From: Bauldia sp965232525 | GTDB taxonomy: Bacteria; Pseudomonadota; Alphaproteobacteria; Rhizobiales; Kaistiaceae | Assembly: GCF_965232525.1 (NCBI RefSeq) | Contig: NZ_OZ246980.1 | Coordinates: 1,736,001-1,800,000 of the forward strand | DNA: 64,000 nt | Direction: 5' to 3' | Shown here: positions 7,655-16,830 of the stretch, in pieces | Layout of the letters: each line of letters begins with the position of its first letter | How positions within the stretch are numbered: the stretch's first letter is position 1 | Notes under the pieces: generated by a model | The model's database searches: none | What the model was told of the DNA's origin: nothing | What the model saw: the letters and a program-made list of their open reading frames with translations, nothing else | Program-made: the position numbers and the translations under genes

Positions 7655-9103
7655 TCACCACGAGACCGCGATGTACTGGGTTTCGAGGAACTCCATCAGC
7701 CCTTCATGACCGCCCTCGCGTCCGATGCCGGACTGCTTGACACCACCGAACGGCGCAGCCGGGTCGGAGACGATGCCTCGGTTCAAGCCGACCATGCCAA
7801 ACGCCAGCCGTTCCGACAACGTCAGTCCGCGCTTCAGGTCCTGAGTATAGAGATAGGCGGTCAGTCCCTGATCCGTCGCGTTTGCCTTGGCGATCGCTTC
7901 GTCCTCGTCGGCGAAGGACTGAAGGACCGCCACAGGTCCGAAGATTTCGCCATGGATGCAGTCGGCGGTGTCGGGCACGTCGGTGAGGACCGTCGGTGGA
8001 TAGAAGAAGCCGGAGCCCGGCGGAATCGTACCGCCGGTGCGCAGCGTCGCACCCTTGGCAAGCGCGTCGGTGACGAAAGCGTGGACAGTCTCGCGCGCCC
8101 TGCTGCTCACCAGCGCCCCGACCGCGACGCCCTTGTCGAGACCGTTACCCATGGCCAGCGCCGCCATTCGGTCGGTGAGCTTGTTAGCAAAGGCATCGTG
8201 AACGCGGGCGTCCACCAGGATGCGGTTGGCGGCGGTGCAGGCTTCGCCGATGTTACGCATCTTCGCCAGCATCGCGCCGTCGACCGCCGCATCGATATCG
8301 GCGTCGTGGCAGACGATGAACGGCGCGTTGCCGCCGAGTTCCATCGACGGATTAACGATGTTCCGTGCGGCGGCCTTGAGCAGCGTCCGCCCGACCCCGG
8401 TCGATCCGGTGAAAGACAAGACCCGCACCCTCATGTCGTCGAGGAGGGAGTCGACCACCGGTCCCGGGTGACGGGTGGGAATGACATTGACGACACCGGG
8501 CGGGAGCCCGGCTTCCTCCAGGATCGGCATCAGCGCCAGCATGCTGAGAGGCGTTTCCGAGGCTGGCTTGACTATGACCGGGCATCCGGCGGCGAGCGCC
8601 GGTCCGATTTTACGGGTGCCCATCGCCGTCGGGAAGTTCCACGGTGTGACCAGCACCGCGATGCCGGCCGGCTTGTGGTGAACCAGGATACGGGCGTCGG
8701 TAGTCGGCGAGTGCATAACCTCGCCGATGTTGCGCACCGCTTCCTCCGCGTACCAGCGGAAGAACTCGGCCGCATAGGTGATCTCGACGCGCGAGTCGGA
8801 GAGCGCCTTGCCGTTCTCGAGAGTCATGATCCGGGCAAGCCGCTCCCGGTCGTCGATCATCAGCGTGAACGCCTTGCGCAACACTTCGCCGCGATCACGC
8901 GGCGTGCGTGCCGCCCAGTCGGCAAAGGCGGCGTCGGCCGCGTCGAGAGCGGCATGGCCGTCGCCGACACTGGCGCTCGCCACCCGGGCGATGACCGCCT
9001 CGGTCGCCGGGTCGATCACATCGATGGTTTCACCGGCCGACCCGTCCCGCCAGACGCCACCGATCGACAGTTGGGTCGGCACGTCTGGCAGGTCCTGTGG
9101 CAT
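7655..9103 (-). CDS. NAD(P)-dependent aldehyde dehydrogenase (succinate-semialdehyde dehydrogenase-like)
   Basis: 482 residues, the usual ALDH length. TPWNFP carries the oxyanion Asn156, FTGSTGVGR the cofactor loop, MELGGNAP the general base Glu256 and GEACTAANR the nucleophile Cys289. The C-terminal GGVKQSGIGREGGHEGL block is typical of the GabD/succinate-semialdehyde group. It oxidises an aldehyde to an acid. It is last in a minus-strand run with two TIM-barrel proteins and probably a LacI regulator upstream, so its substrate is likely an aldehyde from sugar breakdown rather than succinate semialdehyde; this is inference. The gap to the upstream gene is 15 bp, consistent with one transcript. 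Confidence 0.92.
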   Translation of the reverse strand: MPQDLPDVPTQLSIGGVWRDGSAGETIDVIDPATEAVIARVASASVGDGHAALDAADAAFADWAARTPRDRGEVLRKAFTLMIDDRERLARIMTLENGKALSDSRVEITYAAEFFRWYAEEAVRNIGEVMHSPTTDARILVHHKPAGIAVLVTPWNFPTAMGTRKIGPALAAGCPVIVKPASETPLSMLALMPILEEAGLPPGVVNVIPTRHPGPVVDSLLDDMRVRVLSFTGSTGVGRTLLKAAARNIVNPSMELGGNAPFIVCHDADIDAAVDGAMLAKMRNIGEACTAANRILVDARVHDAFANKLTDRMAALAMGNGLDKGVAVGALVSSRARETVHAFVTDALAKGATLRTGGTIPPGSGFFYPPTVLTDVPDTADCIHGEIFGPVAVLQSFADEDEAIAKANATDQGLTAYLYTQDLKRGLTLSERLAFGMVGLNRGIVSDPAAPFGGVKQSGIGREGGHEGLMEFLETQYIAVSW

Positions 9104-9118
9104 GGCGTGACGTCCGGG

Positions 9119-10177
9119 TTAACGGGTCAGGCCAAGGGCGCGGTCGATGGCCGAGCGGTCGGCGCCCTGATCGATGAACTCCTCGAAGCTCCCTTCGCTC
9201 ACTCGGATGATGTGGTCGGCGATGAAGGTCGCCCCTTCGCGGGCGCCGTCTTCACTGTTCTTGATGGCGCACTCCCATTCCAGCACCGCCCAGCTGTCAT
9301 AGCCGTGAACGGCGAGCTGCGAGAAGATTGCGCTGAAATCGACATCGCCGTCGCCGAGCGAACGAAAGCGGGCGGCGCGTTCCGGCCACTCCGAGTAACC
9401 GGAGTAAACGCCCTGCTTCGGTGTCGACCGCAGCTCCGCGTCCTTGACGTGAAACGCCTTGATCCGCTCGTGGTAGACGTCGATGAACCCGACATAGTCG
9501 AGGTTCTGCAGGCGGAAATGGGACGGATCGTAGTTGATGCAGCAGCGCGGATGGCCGTCGAGGTGGTCGAGGAAGCGCTCAAAGCTGGTTCCGTCGAAGA
9601 TGTCCTCGCTGGGGTGAAGTTCGAAGCACACGTCGACGCCGAGTTCGTCATGAAGATCGAGGATCGGCCGCCAGCGTTTGGCGAGCTCGTCGAAGGCGGC
9701 GTCGATCAAGCCAGCCGGTCGCGGCGGCCACGGGTAGAGGAACGGCCAGGCCAGCGAGCCCGAGAAGCTGACATGGGCGTCGAGGCCAAGATTGCGGCTG
9801 GCGCGGGCGCCGAGCTTGACCTGATCGATCGCCCATGCCTGACGCGCCGCCGGATTACCGCGCACTTCCGGCGCCGCGAACGCGTCGAGCGCATCGTCAT
9901 AAGCCGGGTTCACCGCCACCAGCTGCCCCTGCAGATGGGTGGCGAGTTCGGTGATCTCGACGCCGTGTTTCGCCGCGGTGCCCTTGAGCTCGTCACAGTA
10001 GGTCGTGCTCTCGGCGGCCTGCTTCAGGTCGATGAGGCGCGAGTCCCAGGCGGCGATCTGCACGCCCTTGTAGCCGAGCGACGCGGCCCAGCCGCAGATC
10101 GAATCGAAGCTGTTGAACGGCGCTTCATCGCCGACGAATTGGGCGAGGAAGATCGCCGGTCCCTTGATGGTTTTCAT
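9119..10177 (-). CDS. Sugar phosphate isomerase/epimerase-like TIM barrel protein
   Basis: 352 residues starting MKTIKGPAIFLAQFVGDE. The start is fixed by a strong AGGGGAGGA site just upstream. It belongs to the xylose-isomerase-like TIM barrel superfamily: metal-site segments CFELHPSED, CCINYDPSHF (AP-endonuclease-family-2-like D-x-SH), KAFHVKDAE and VLEWECAIKN are in order. Such proteins isomerise or epimerise sugars or act as inositol-pathway dehydratase-like enzymes. It sits between a second TIM-barrel protein and the aldehyde dehydrogenase, 20 bp from the former. The long open frame upstream of this ATG overlaps the neighbour and is not used. Confidence 0.88.
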   Translation of the reverse strand: MKTIKGPAIFLAQFVGDEAPFNSFDSICGWAASLGYKGVQIAAWDSRLIDLKQAAESTTYCDELKGTAAKHGVEITELATHLQGQLVAVNPAYDDALDAFAAPEVRGNPAARQAWAIDQVKLGARASRNLGLDAHVSFSGSLAWPFLYPWPPRPAGLIDAAFDELAKRWRPILDLHDELGVDVCFELHPSEDIFDGTSFERFLDHLDGHPRCCINYDPSHFRLQNLDYVGFIDVYHERIKAFHVKDAELRSTPKQGVYSGYSEWPERAARFRSLGDGDVDFSAIFSQLAVHGYDSWAVLEWECAIKNSEDGAREGATFIADHIIRVSEGSFEEFIDQGADRSAIDRALGLTR

Positions 10178-10197
10178 TGATTCGTCCTCCCCTTGGT

Positions 10198-11046
10198 TCA
10201 GGCTTTTGCCCACTGATCGCGCAAGAAATCGTGACCGAATTGATAGACCTCCTCCGGTGAGGCGGACAGGTCCCGCCACACCATGGTTGCCGCGGCGAGA
10301 TCGGGCAGCGCTCGTCCGAAGGCTTCGATCGTGCACCAGCCGTCGTAGCCGCTTGACTTCAGCGCCTTCATAGTCGCCGCCCACGGCACGTGGCCCTTGC
10401 CCGGCGTGCCGCGATCGTTCTCGGAGAAGTGCACATGGGCGATCGACGCTACGTTCGGAGCGATCACGCCGACCGGGTCCTTCTCCTCGATGTTGGCGTG
10501 GAAGGTGTCGTAGAGAATCCCGTAGTTCGGCGCATCCACCTGCTTCACCAGATCGACCGCATCCGCCACGGTGTTGTAGACGTAGCATTCGAACCGGTTG
10601 AGCGGTTCCACAGCCAAGGTCACCCCGGCCTGCGCCGCGTAAGCCGCTGCCTGTTTGTGGGTCTCGGCAACATTCTGCCGTTCCTCGTCGGTCGGCGGCT
10701 CGCCAGTGAAGATGCCGAGCGGCTGGTGAAACGGACCGCACAGGGTTTCGCCACCGGCGGCCTGCATGCAGTCGATCGCCCACTTGATGTGGTCGAGGCC
10801 GGCCTGCCGCTTCGCCGGATCGGAGCTGGTGCAGTCGGCGTCCGCGTTGGGCATGATGCAAACTGCGGTCGCTCGCAGCCCGTTGTCCTTCAGCGCCTGA
10901 CCAACGGCCCGATACTGCTCCGGCTCGCCCTCGAAGATCGGTAGCTCGACGCCGTCATATCCCGTTGCCTTGATCTTCTCGAGGATCGGGAAGTCTTCTT
11001 CGGTGACGTGGGTCGACCAGAGCAAGAGATTGAAGCCAAGAAGCAT
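10198..11046 (-). CDS. D-tagatose/D-psicose 3-epimerase-like TIM barrel protein
   Basis: 282 residues beginning MLLGFNLLLWSTHVTEED after an AGGGGG site. The motif order fits ketose 3-epimerases: GYDGVELPIFEG, AVEPLNRFECY with a metal-site Glu, GILYDTFHANIEE, HVHFSENDRGTPGKGH and CTIEAFG. These enzymes use a divalent metal and a Glu pair to invert C3 of free ketoses; closely related hydroxypyruvate isomerases look alike. It is the first gene of the minus-strand run read away from the LacI gene. With the importer and glycosidase on the other strand it probably handles the imported sugar. Confidence 0.85.
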   Translation of the reverse strand: MLLGFNLLLWSTHVTEEDFPILEKIKATGYDGVELPIFEGEPEQYRAVGQALKDNGLRATAVCIMPNADADCTSSDPAKRQAGLDHIKWAIDCMQAAGGETLCGPFHQPLGIFTGEPPTDEERQNVAETHKQAAAYAAQAGVTLAVEPLNRFECYVYNTVADAVDLVKQVDAPNYGILYDTFHANIEEKDPVGVIAPNVASIAHVHFSENDRGTPGKGHVPWAATMKALKSSGYDGWCTIEAFGRALPDLAAATMVWRDLSASPEEVYQFGHDFLRDQWAKA

Positions 11047-11153
11047 TGTTGTTTCCCCCTGATATATGGTTTGGCGTCGCTTGGTGCGCTCTCGTATAGC
11101 AAATCGCCGTGCGCGACGGGAACGAAGTCTTGATGGAAACCGCCCCGATCGGC

Positions 11154-12185
11154 TCAGGTTGGGGCGACCGTCGCCGATAGCGGGGCGCAGGAATCGCCCA
11201 GGACGATTGACGGCGCAAACACCCGCTGTCGCGGCGGTGGCTGATCGGTGTCGTTGGCGGTGATCCGCTCGAGCAACCACGTCGTTGCTTGCCGGCTCAT
11301 GTCCTCCACTGGTTGGACGACCACCGTTACCCGTGGGCGCACCAGCCCGGACCATGGCACCTCGTCAATGCCGGCGATGGAGATGTCTTCCGGACAGCGG
11401 AACCCCAGGTCGAGCGTGGCGCGCAGCGCGCCGAACGTGATGTCGTTGTTGCAGCCGATGATCGCCGTCGGCCGATCGCGGCGGGTGAGGAGGGGCGTGG
11501 CGGCGGCATAGCTGGCATCGCTGCGATAGTCGGTCTGGATGTACAGGGTTGGATCGACCGCGATGCCGGCGTCACGCATCGCGTCCACCGCGCCCTTCAT
11601 TCGCTCGTCCGCCGTCCACATGCCCTTACGACCGCTGATCACTGCGACTCGCCGGTGACCGAGACGAATGACGTACTCCGCGAGCATGCGCCCGGCCGCG
11701 CGGTTGTCGACGCCCACGAAGTCGCGACCGAGATCGGGATGCCATTGGTCGATGGTCACGACGGCCGGGAGGTCGCTCCGTTGCAGTCGGCGCAGATAGG
11801 CGTCGTCGGAGCCGGCGGCGTTGAGGATGATCCCCGCCACGCGCTGGGCACGGAGCTGCTCGATAATGTCCAGCTCGCGTTCGGCCAGTTCGTCGGTGTT
11901 GCGGATGATCACTGAGTACTGGGCTTTCTCGGCGACGGCTTCGATGGTGCGTACCATCGCCCCCCAAAAGGGGTTGGTCACGTCGCCGACCACCGCTCCG
12001 ATCAACCGGCTCTTGCCGAGTCGCAGGCTGCGGGCGTGGGCGTTCGGCGCGTAGCCCACCGCTTCGACGGCTTCCCAGACCCGCCGTCGCGCGTCGGCGC
12101 TGACCGGCCCGGACTCATTAAGCGCCGCCGAGACGGTGGCGATCGACACGCCCGCGTGACGGGCGACATCGCGGATCGTTGCCAT
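11154..12185 (-). CDS. LacI-family transcriptional regulator
   Basis: 343 residues. The helix-turn-helix and hinge are canonical (IRDVARHAGVSIATVSAALN, then GYAPNAHARSLR), followed by a periplasmic-binding-protein-like effector domain (GVDNRAAGRMLAEYVIRLGHRRVAVISG). It is divergent from the sugar ABC transporter operon, with two AAACGTTT operators in the shared 209 bp region, and about 110 bp upstream of the epimerase run. It most likely represses both directions until a sugar or derivative binds. The effector cannot be told from sequence. Confidence 0.94.
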   Translation of the reverse strand: MATIRDVARHAGVSIATVSAALNESGPVSADARRRVWEAVEAVGYAPNAHARSLRLGKSRLIGAVVGDVTNPFWGAMVRTIEAVAEKAQYSVIIRNTDELAERELDIIEQLRAQRVAGIILNAAGSDDAYLRRLQRSDLPAVVTIDQWHPDLGRDFVGVDNRAAGRMLAEYVIRLGHRRVAVISGRKGMWTADERMKGAVDAMRDAGIAVDPTLYIQTDYRSDASYAAATPLLTRRDRPTAIIGCNNDITFGALRATLDLGFRCPEDISIAGIDEVPWSGLVRPRVTVVVQPVEDMSRQATTWLLERITANDTDQPPPRQRVFAPSIVLGDSCAPLSATVAPT

Positions 12186-12199
12186 CAGGAGTGCTCACC

Positions 12200-12212
12200 G
12201 GAAACGTTTAGC
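12200..12212. promoter_or_regulatory. LacI-type operator, proximal to regulator
   Basis: GGAAACGTTTAG centred on the palindrome AAACGTTT (12202-12209). It lies 17 bp upstream of the regulator start, so it would autoregulate. It is a near mirror image of the second site 99 bp away. Confidence 0.65.
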
Positions 12213-12297
12213 AACGATCCCAACTTCGGTTTTCGGCGCATTCCGGCGATCGCCCGGGCGGACTCGGTTGCCGTTTCTTCTCTGACATGTTAGCAAG

Positions 12298-12310
12298 TCT
12301 AAACGTTTCG
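12298..12310. promoter_or_regulatory. LacI-type operator, proximal to ABC operon
   Basis: CTAAACGTTTCGG centred on AAACGTTT (12301-12308), about 90 bp before the binding-protein start. Together with the 12200 site it gives an inverted pair that a tetrameric or dimeric LacI protein could bridge. Confidence 0.65.
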
Positions 12311-12394
12311 GGTTGTCGTGCATAGGGACGACCCGGGCGTGACCAACCCATCGAGCGGGCCAACGGACGACCCGCCACCAAAGGGAGTTGAGGG

Positions 12395-13708
12395 ATGAGG
12401 AACGTCACAGGCAGCAGGCTCGCCCGCGCGGCGAGGGTGTCGGTGCTGGCACTGTCAGCCGTCGGAATTGTAGGATTGGGCAGCGCTGGGGCGGAAACAA
12501 AGACGCTCAAGATTTGGGCACTGAAAAACGAGGGGCTCCCTGAGTTCATTGCTCAGGCCGCCGAAGCATTCAAGGAAATTAACCCGGACGTCGAAGTCGT
12601 TTTCGAGGATTTCCCCAACGAAGCCTACAAGACCACCATTCAGGTCGCGCTGGTCGGGTCGGATGCCCCCGATATCTTCTTCAACTGGTCGGGTGACGAT
12701 GCGGCGCGCCTCGTTCGCGACAATCTCGCTCTGGACATCTCCGAACTCGGCGGCCGGGACGGCGGTTTCAGAAACTACCTGTCCGACGGCTGGCAAGCCT
12801 CGTTCATGGTGGACGGCAAGAATTTCGGCATTCCGACCGACGCGGTCTCGAAGTACTTCTACTACAACACCAATTTCTTTGACGAGCACGGCCTGACCGC
12901 ACCGGACGATTTTGAGGGCCTGCTCCAGCTTTGCCGCGATATCCGCGCCATCGATCCGAGTATCGTCCCGGTGCCGCTCGGCAACTCGGAACGCTGGAAG
13001 CTGAATCACTACATCACGATGTTCAACCAGCGCGTGGTTGGCGAGGAAGCCACCGCCGCCGACTATGCGCTGACCGCGCCTGAGGACGAGCTCTTCACCA
13101 ACCCGAAATACATCGAGGCGTGGCAGAAGGTTCTCGACATGCAGGAGGCGGGCTGCTGGCAGGACGCGCCGAATGCCACATCACCGGAAGCGACCCGTTC
13201 GATGTTCTCGGCCGAAGTTTCGCCGATGATCTATTGCGGCACCTGGTGCGCCAGCATCTTCGATTCGGAGGGCTTCACCGACTACGCCATGTTCCGCATG
13301 CCTCCGGTCACCGGTGGTGACGGCGATCCCAACGCCAACTTCCTGGTGCCGCAGGGCTACCAAATCTGGGCGAACACCGAAAATCCCGAAGAGGCGGTCG
13401 CCTTTGCCTCATTCCTCGTCAACGACGAGCAGTCGGCCAAGTTCGCCGAGGCACGGCGCGCGATCCCGTCGAATCCGGCGCTCATCGACACCGTCGAGGG
13501 TGCGACGCCGCAGTTCACTTGGATCGTGAAGGATGTTGGTTCGTTCTCCGGCGGTATCAACGTCCTCGACGTGCTGCTCGAGAACAGCGTCTCGGAAGCC
13601 TACCTCAATGCGGGCGTCGAGATCCTGAACGGCACCAAGACGCCGGAAGAGGCGATGGACCAGATCCGCGGGGTTGCGCTTGAAGCCAAGGAGAAGCTGG
13701 GCCTGTAG
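12395..13708 (+). CDS. ABC transporter sugar-binding protein (family 1 solute-binding)
   Basis: 437 residues with a Sec signal peptide (hydrophobic run to GSAGA) and mature start ETKTLKIWALKNEG. Family 1 features are IQVALVGSDAPDIFFNWSGDDA, the hinge GIPTDAVSKYFYYN, and the C-terminal EAVAFASFLVNDEQSAKFAEARRAIPSNP. A GGGAG site precedes the ATG. It delivers a sugar or oligosaccharide to the MalFG-type permeases encoded next. It is first in the operon and is followed by two hairpins before the permeases, an arrangement that often keeps binding protein in excess. Confidence 0.93.
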   Translation: MRNVTGSRLARAARVSVLALSAVGIVGLGSAGAETKTLKIWALKNEGLPEFIAQAAEAFKEINPDVEVVFEDFPNEAYKTTIQVALVGSDAPDIFFNWSGDDAARLVRDNLALDISELGGRDGGFRNYLSDGWQASFMVDGKNFGIPTDAVSKYFYYNTNFFDEHGLTAPDDFEGLLQLCRDIRAIDPSIVPVPLGNSERWKLNHYITMFNQRVVGEEATAADYALTAPEDELFTNPKYIEAWQKVLDMQEAGCWQDAPNATSPEATRSMFSAEVSPMIYCGTWCASIFDSEGFTDYAMFRMPPVTGGDGDPNANFLVPQGYQIWANTENPEEAVAFASFLVNDEQSAKFAEARRAIPSNPALIDTVEGATPQFTWIVKDVGSFSGGINVLDVLLENSVSEAYLNAGVEILNGTKTPEEAMDQIRGVALEAKEKLGL

Positions 13709-13729
13709 CTTCTTCGCCCGAAATTTGTA

Positions 13730-13757
13730 CCGGCCGCGTCAGATTGGACGCGGCCGG
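13730..13757 (+). terminator. Intra-operon GC hairpin after the binding-protein gene
   Basis: Perfect 11 bp stem (CCGGCCGCGTC with its complement) around a 6-base loop, without a following T-run. It probably stabilises the upstream message or attenuates transcription into the permeases rather than fully terminating. Confidence 0.5.
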
Positions 13758-13791
13758 GCAATCCTCCCCCGTGATGATCACGCTGCGATGT

Positions 13792-13811
13792 CCACGAAAT
13801 GCCTTTCGTGG
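13792..13811 (+). other. Second short hairpin in the same gap
   Basis: CCACGAAA-TGCC-TTTCGTGG, a perfect 8 bp stem with a 4-base loop, about 50 bp before the permease start. Role unknown; it could act with the larger hairpin in setting operon stoichiometry. Confidence 0.3.
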
Positions 13812-13859
13812 TACCGTCGTTCCGCTTGGACCTCGCGCAATAACGGCTTCTGAAGGCGG

Positions 13860-14792
13860 ATGACCGTACAGGCTCCCGAGCACACCGGCGCGATTGTCGC
13901 GCCCCGGCGAACCGTCACCCGCAAGCGGAGCACGCCGGGCCGCGCCTATGGTGTGATGCTTGCGCCGGCCCTGGCGCTGTTTCTGGTCTTCATCCTGATC
14001 CCGGTGCTCCTCACCGTTATCGGCTCGTTCTTCAACTTCGGCCTGACCTCGCCGAGTTGGAGCTTCGCCGGCTTCAACAACTACGTCCGGGCCATCAACG
14101 ACCCGGTGTTCTGGCTGTCGCTGCGCAACAATCTGATCATTGTTTTCGGCTCGATTATCCTCCAGATCGGCATCGGTACGCTACTCGCTGCGATCCTCGA
14201 TCGGGGGATCCGGCGCGGCTCCACGTTCTTCCGCACCATCATCTTCGCGCCGATGGTGATTTCATCGGTGGCCGTCGGCCTGATCTGGCTGATGATTCTC
14301 GATCCGAACATCGGACCTCTGAACGCGGCAGTGAAGGCCGTCGGCCTGACGCCGCCGATGCTCGGCTGGCTCGGCGATCCCGATCTCGCCATCTGGATGT
14401 TCCTGGTCGTTGCCGCCTGGCAGTACACCGGTTTCATGATGGTGCTGATCCTCGCCGGCCTGCAGGGTGTGCCGAACGAGATCTACCAGGCTGCCGCCCT
14501 CGACGGCGCCCGCGGTATCCGCGCGTTCTGGTACATCACCCTGCCGTCGCTCCGGAACATCCTGATCGTGGCCGTCCTGATCACCTCGATCGGCGCCTTC
14601 AAGGTCTTCGACCTGATCTATGTCACCACCCGCGGCGGCCCGGCCCACGCGACCGAGGTGTTCGGAACCTACATCTATCTGCAGGCCTTTAACCTCGGGA
14701 ACATGGGCTACGCCAACACGATCGCGGTGTGCCTGCTGATCATCGCGATGATCCTCGGCCTGCTTCAGCTCAAATATTCGCGGCGGGCCTGA
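13860..14792 (+). CDS. Sugar ABC transporter permease (MalF type)
   Basis: 310 residues with about six membrane helices, the first starting near MLAPALALFLVFILIPVLL. The cytoplasmic EAA loop is clear (EIYQAAALDGARGIRAFWYITLP) and would dock on the ATPase. The ATG follows GAAGGCGG. It is two bases from the second permease, so the two are translationally coupled. The pair forms the membrane channel for the sugar delivered by the 12395 protein. Confidence 0.94.
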   Translation: MTVQAPEHTGAIVAPRRTVTRKRSTPGRAYGVMLAPALALFLVFILIPVLLTVIGSFFNFGLTSPSWSFAGFNNYVRAINDPVFWLSLRNNLIIVFGSIILQIGIGTLLAAILDRGIRRGSTFFRTIIFAPMVISSVAVGLIWLMILDPNIGPLNAAVKAVGLTPPMLGWLGDPDLAIWMFLVVAAWQYTGFMMVLILAGLQGVPNEIYQAAALDGARGIRAFWYITLPSLRNILIVAVLITSIGAFKVFDLIYVTTRGGPAHATEVFGTYIYLQAFNLGNMGYANTIAVCLLIIAMILGLLQLKYSRRA

Positions 14793-14794
14793 CG

Positions 14795-15618
14795 ATGGAA
14801 AAGATCCTCCGCTTCCGTGTGCTCAGCTTGGCGATGTACGGCTTCGTCATCATCTACGCGCTGTTCGTGCTGCTGCCGATGCTGTGGATGCTGTTCGCGG
14901 CCTTCAAGACCAAGCGCGAGATCTTCGTCAATCCGATGGGCATCCCGGACTCCTTGAGTTTCGAGGCCTTCGGGCGCGCCTGGGACATCGGCCTCGGCGT
15001 CTTCCTGTTCAACTCGGCGATGGTCACCGTTCTGTCGGTGCTGCTCATCGTCATCGTCAGCGGCATGGCGGCCTACGTACTCGCCCGCTCCGAATACCGC
15101 TGGATGCGGTGGATCTATCTGCTGGTTGTCGTTTGCTTCGCCGTGCCGGTCCACGGCGTGCTGGTGCCGCTGTTCCAGATGATCAGCGGGGCGGGGCTCC
15201 TCAACAGCCGCCTCGCCATCGTGCTGCCCTATGCCGCCTACGGTATCCCGTTCACTACGGTGCTGTTTTACGCCTTCTTCCTCGACTTCCCGCGCGAGCT
15301 GGAAGACGCCGCCCGGCTCGACAACTGTAACCGGGTCCAGACCTTCTTCCGGGTGATTCTGCCGCTTTCCGGTCCGGCGCTTGCCAGCGCTTCGATCTTC
15401 CAGGCGGTGTTCATCTGGAACGAGTTCCTGCTGGCCCTCCTGATGCTGACGCGTCCGGCGCTCAAGACCCTGCCGGTCGGGATCTTCGAGCTGACCAGCG
15501 AGTTTACCTCCGACTGGCCGGCGGTGATGGCGGGGCTGTCGATCGCCATCGTGCCCATCGTCCTGATCTTCTTCTTCTCCCAGAAATATTTCGTCCGCAG
15601 TCTCCAGGGGCTCGGCAA

Positions 15619-15622
<4 letters not shown>
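14795..15622 (+). CDS. Sugar ABC transporter permease (MalG type)
   Basis: 275 residues starting MEKILRFRVLSLAMYG. The MalG-type layout is visible: LLPMLWMLFAAFKTKREIF near the N-terminus and the EAA loop ELEDAARLDNCNRVQTFFRVILPL. I take the ATG two bases after the upstream permease stop rather than an earlier in-frame start that would overlap it. The gene overlaps the ATPase start by four bases. It pairs with the 13860 protein. Confidence 0.94.
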
Positions 15623-16788
<1,166 letters not shown>

Positions 16789-16830
16789 TCGCAACCGACA
16801 TTCTTATTGCAAGCACCAGAAAGGCGACCC

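Noticed and set aside
7631..10180. 849-codon open frame antisense to the aldehyde dehydrogenase and TIM-barrel genes
   Set aside because: It mirrors strongly supported genes on the other strand, has an Arg/Asp-rich composition typical of GC-rich shadow frames and no recognisable domain.
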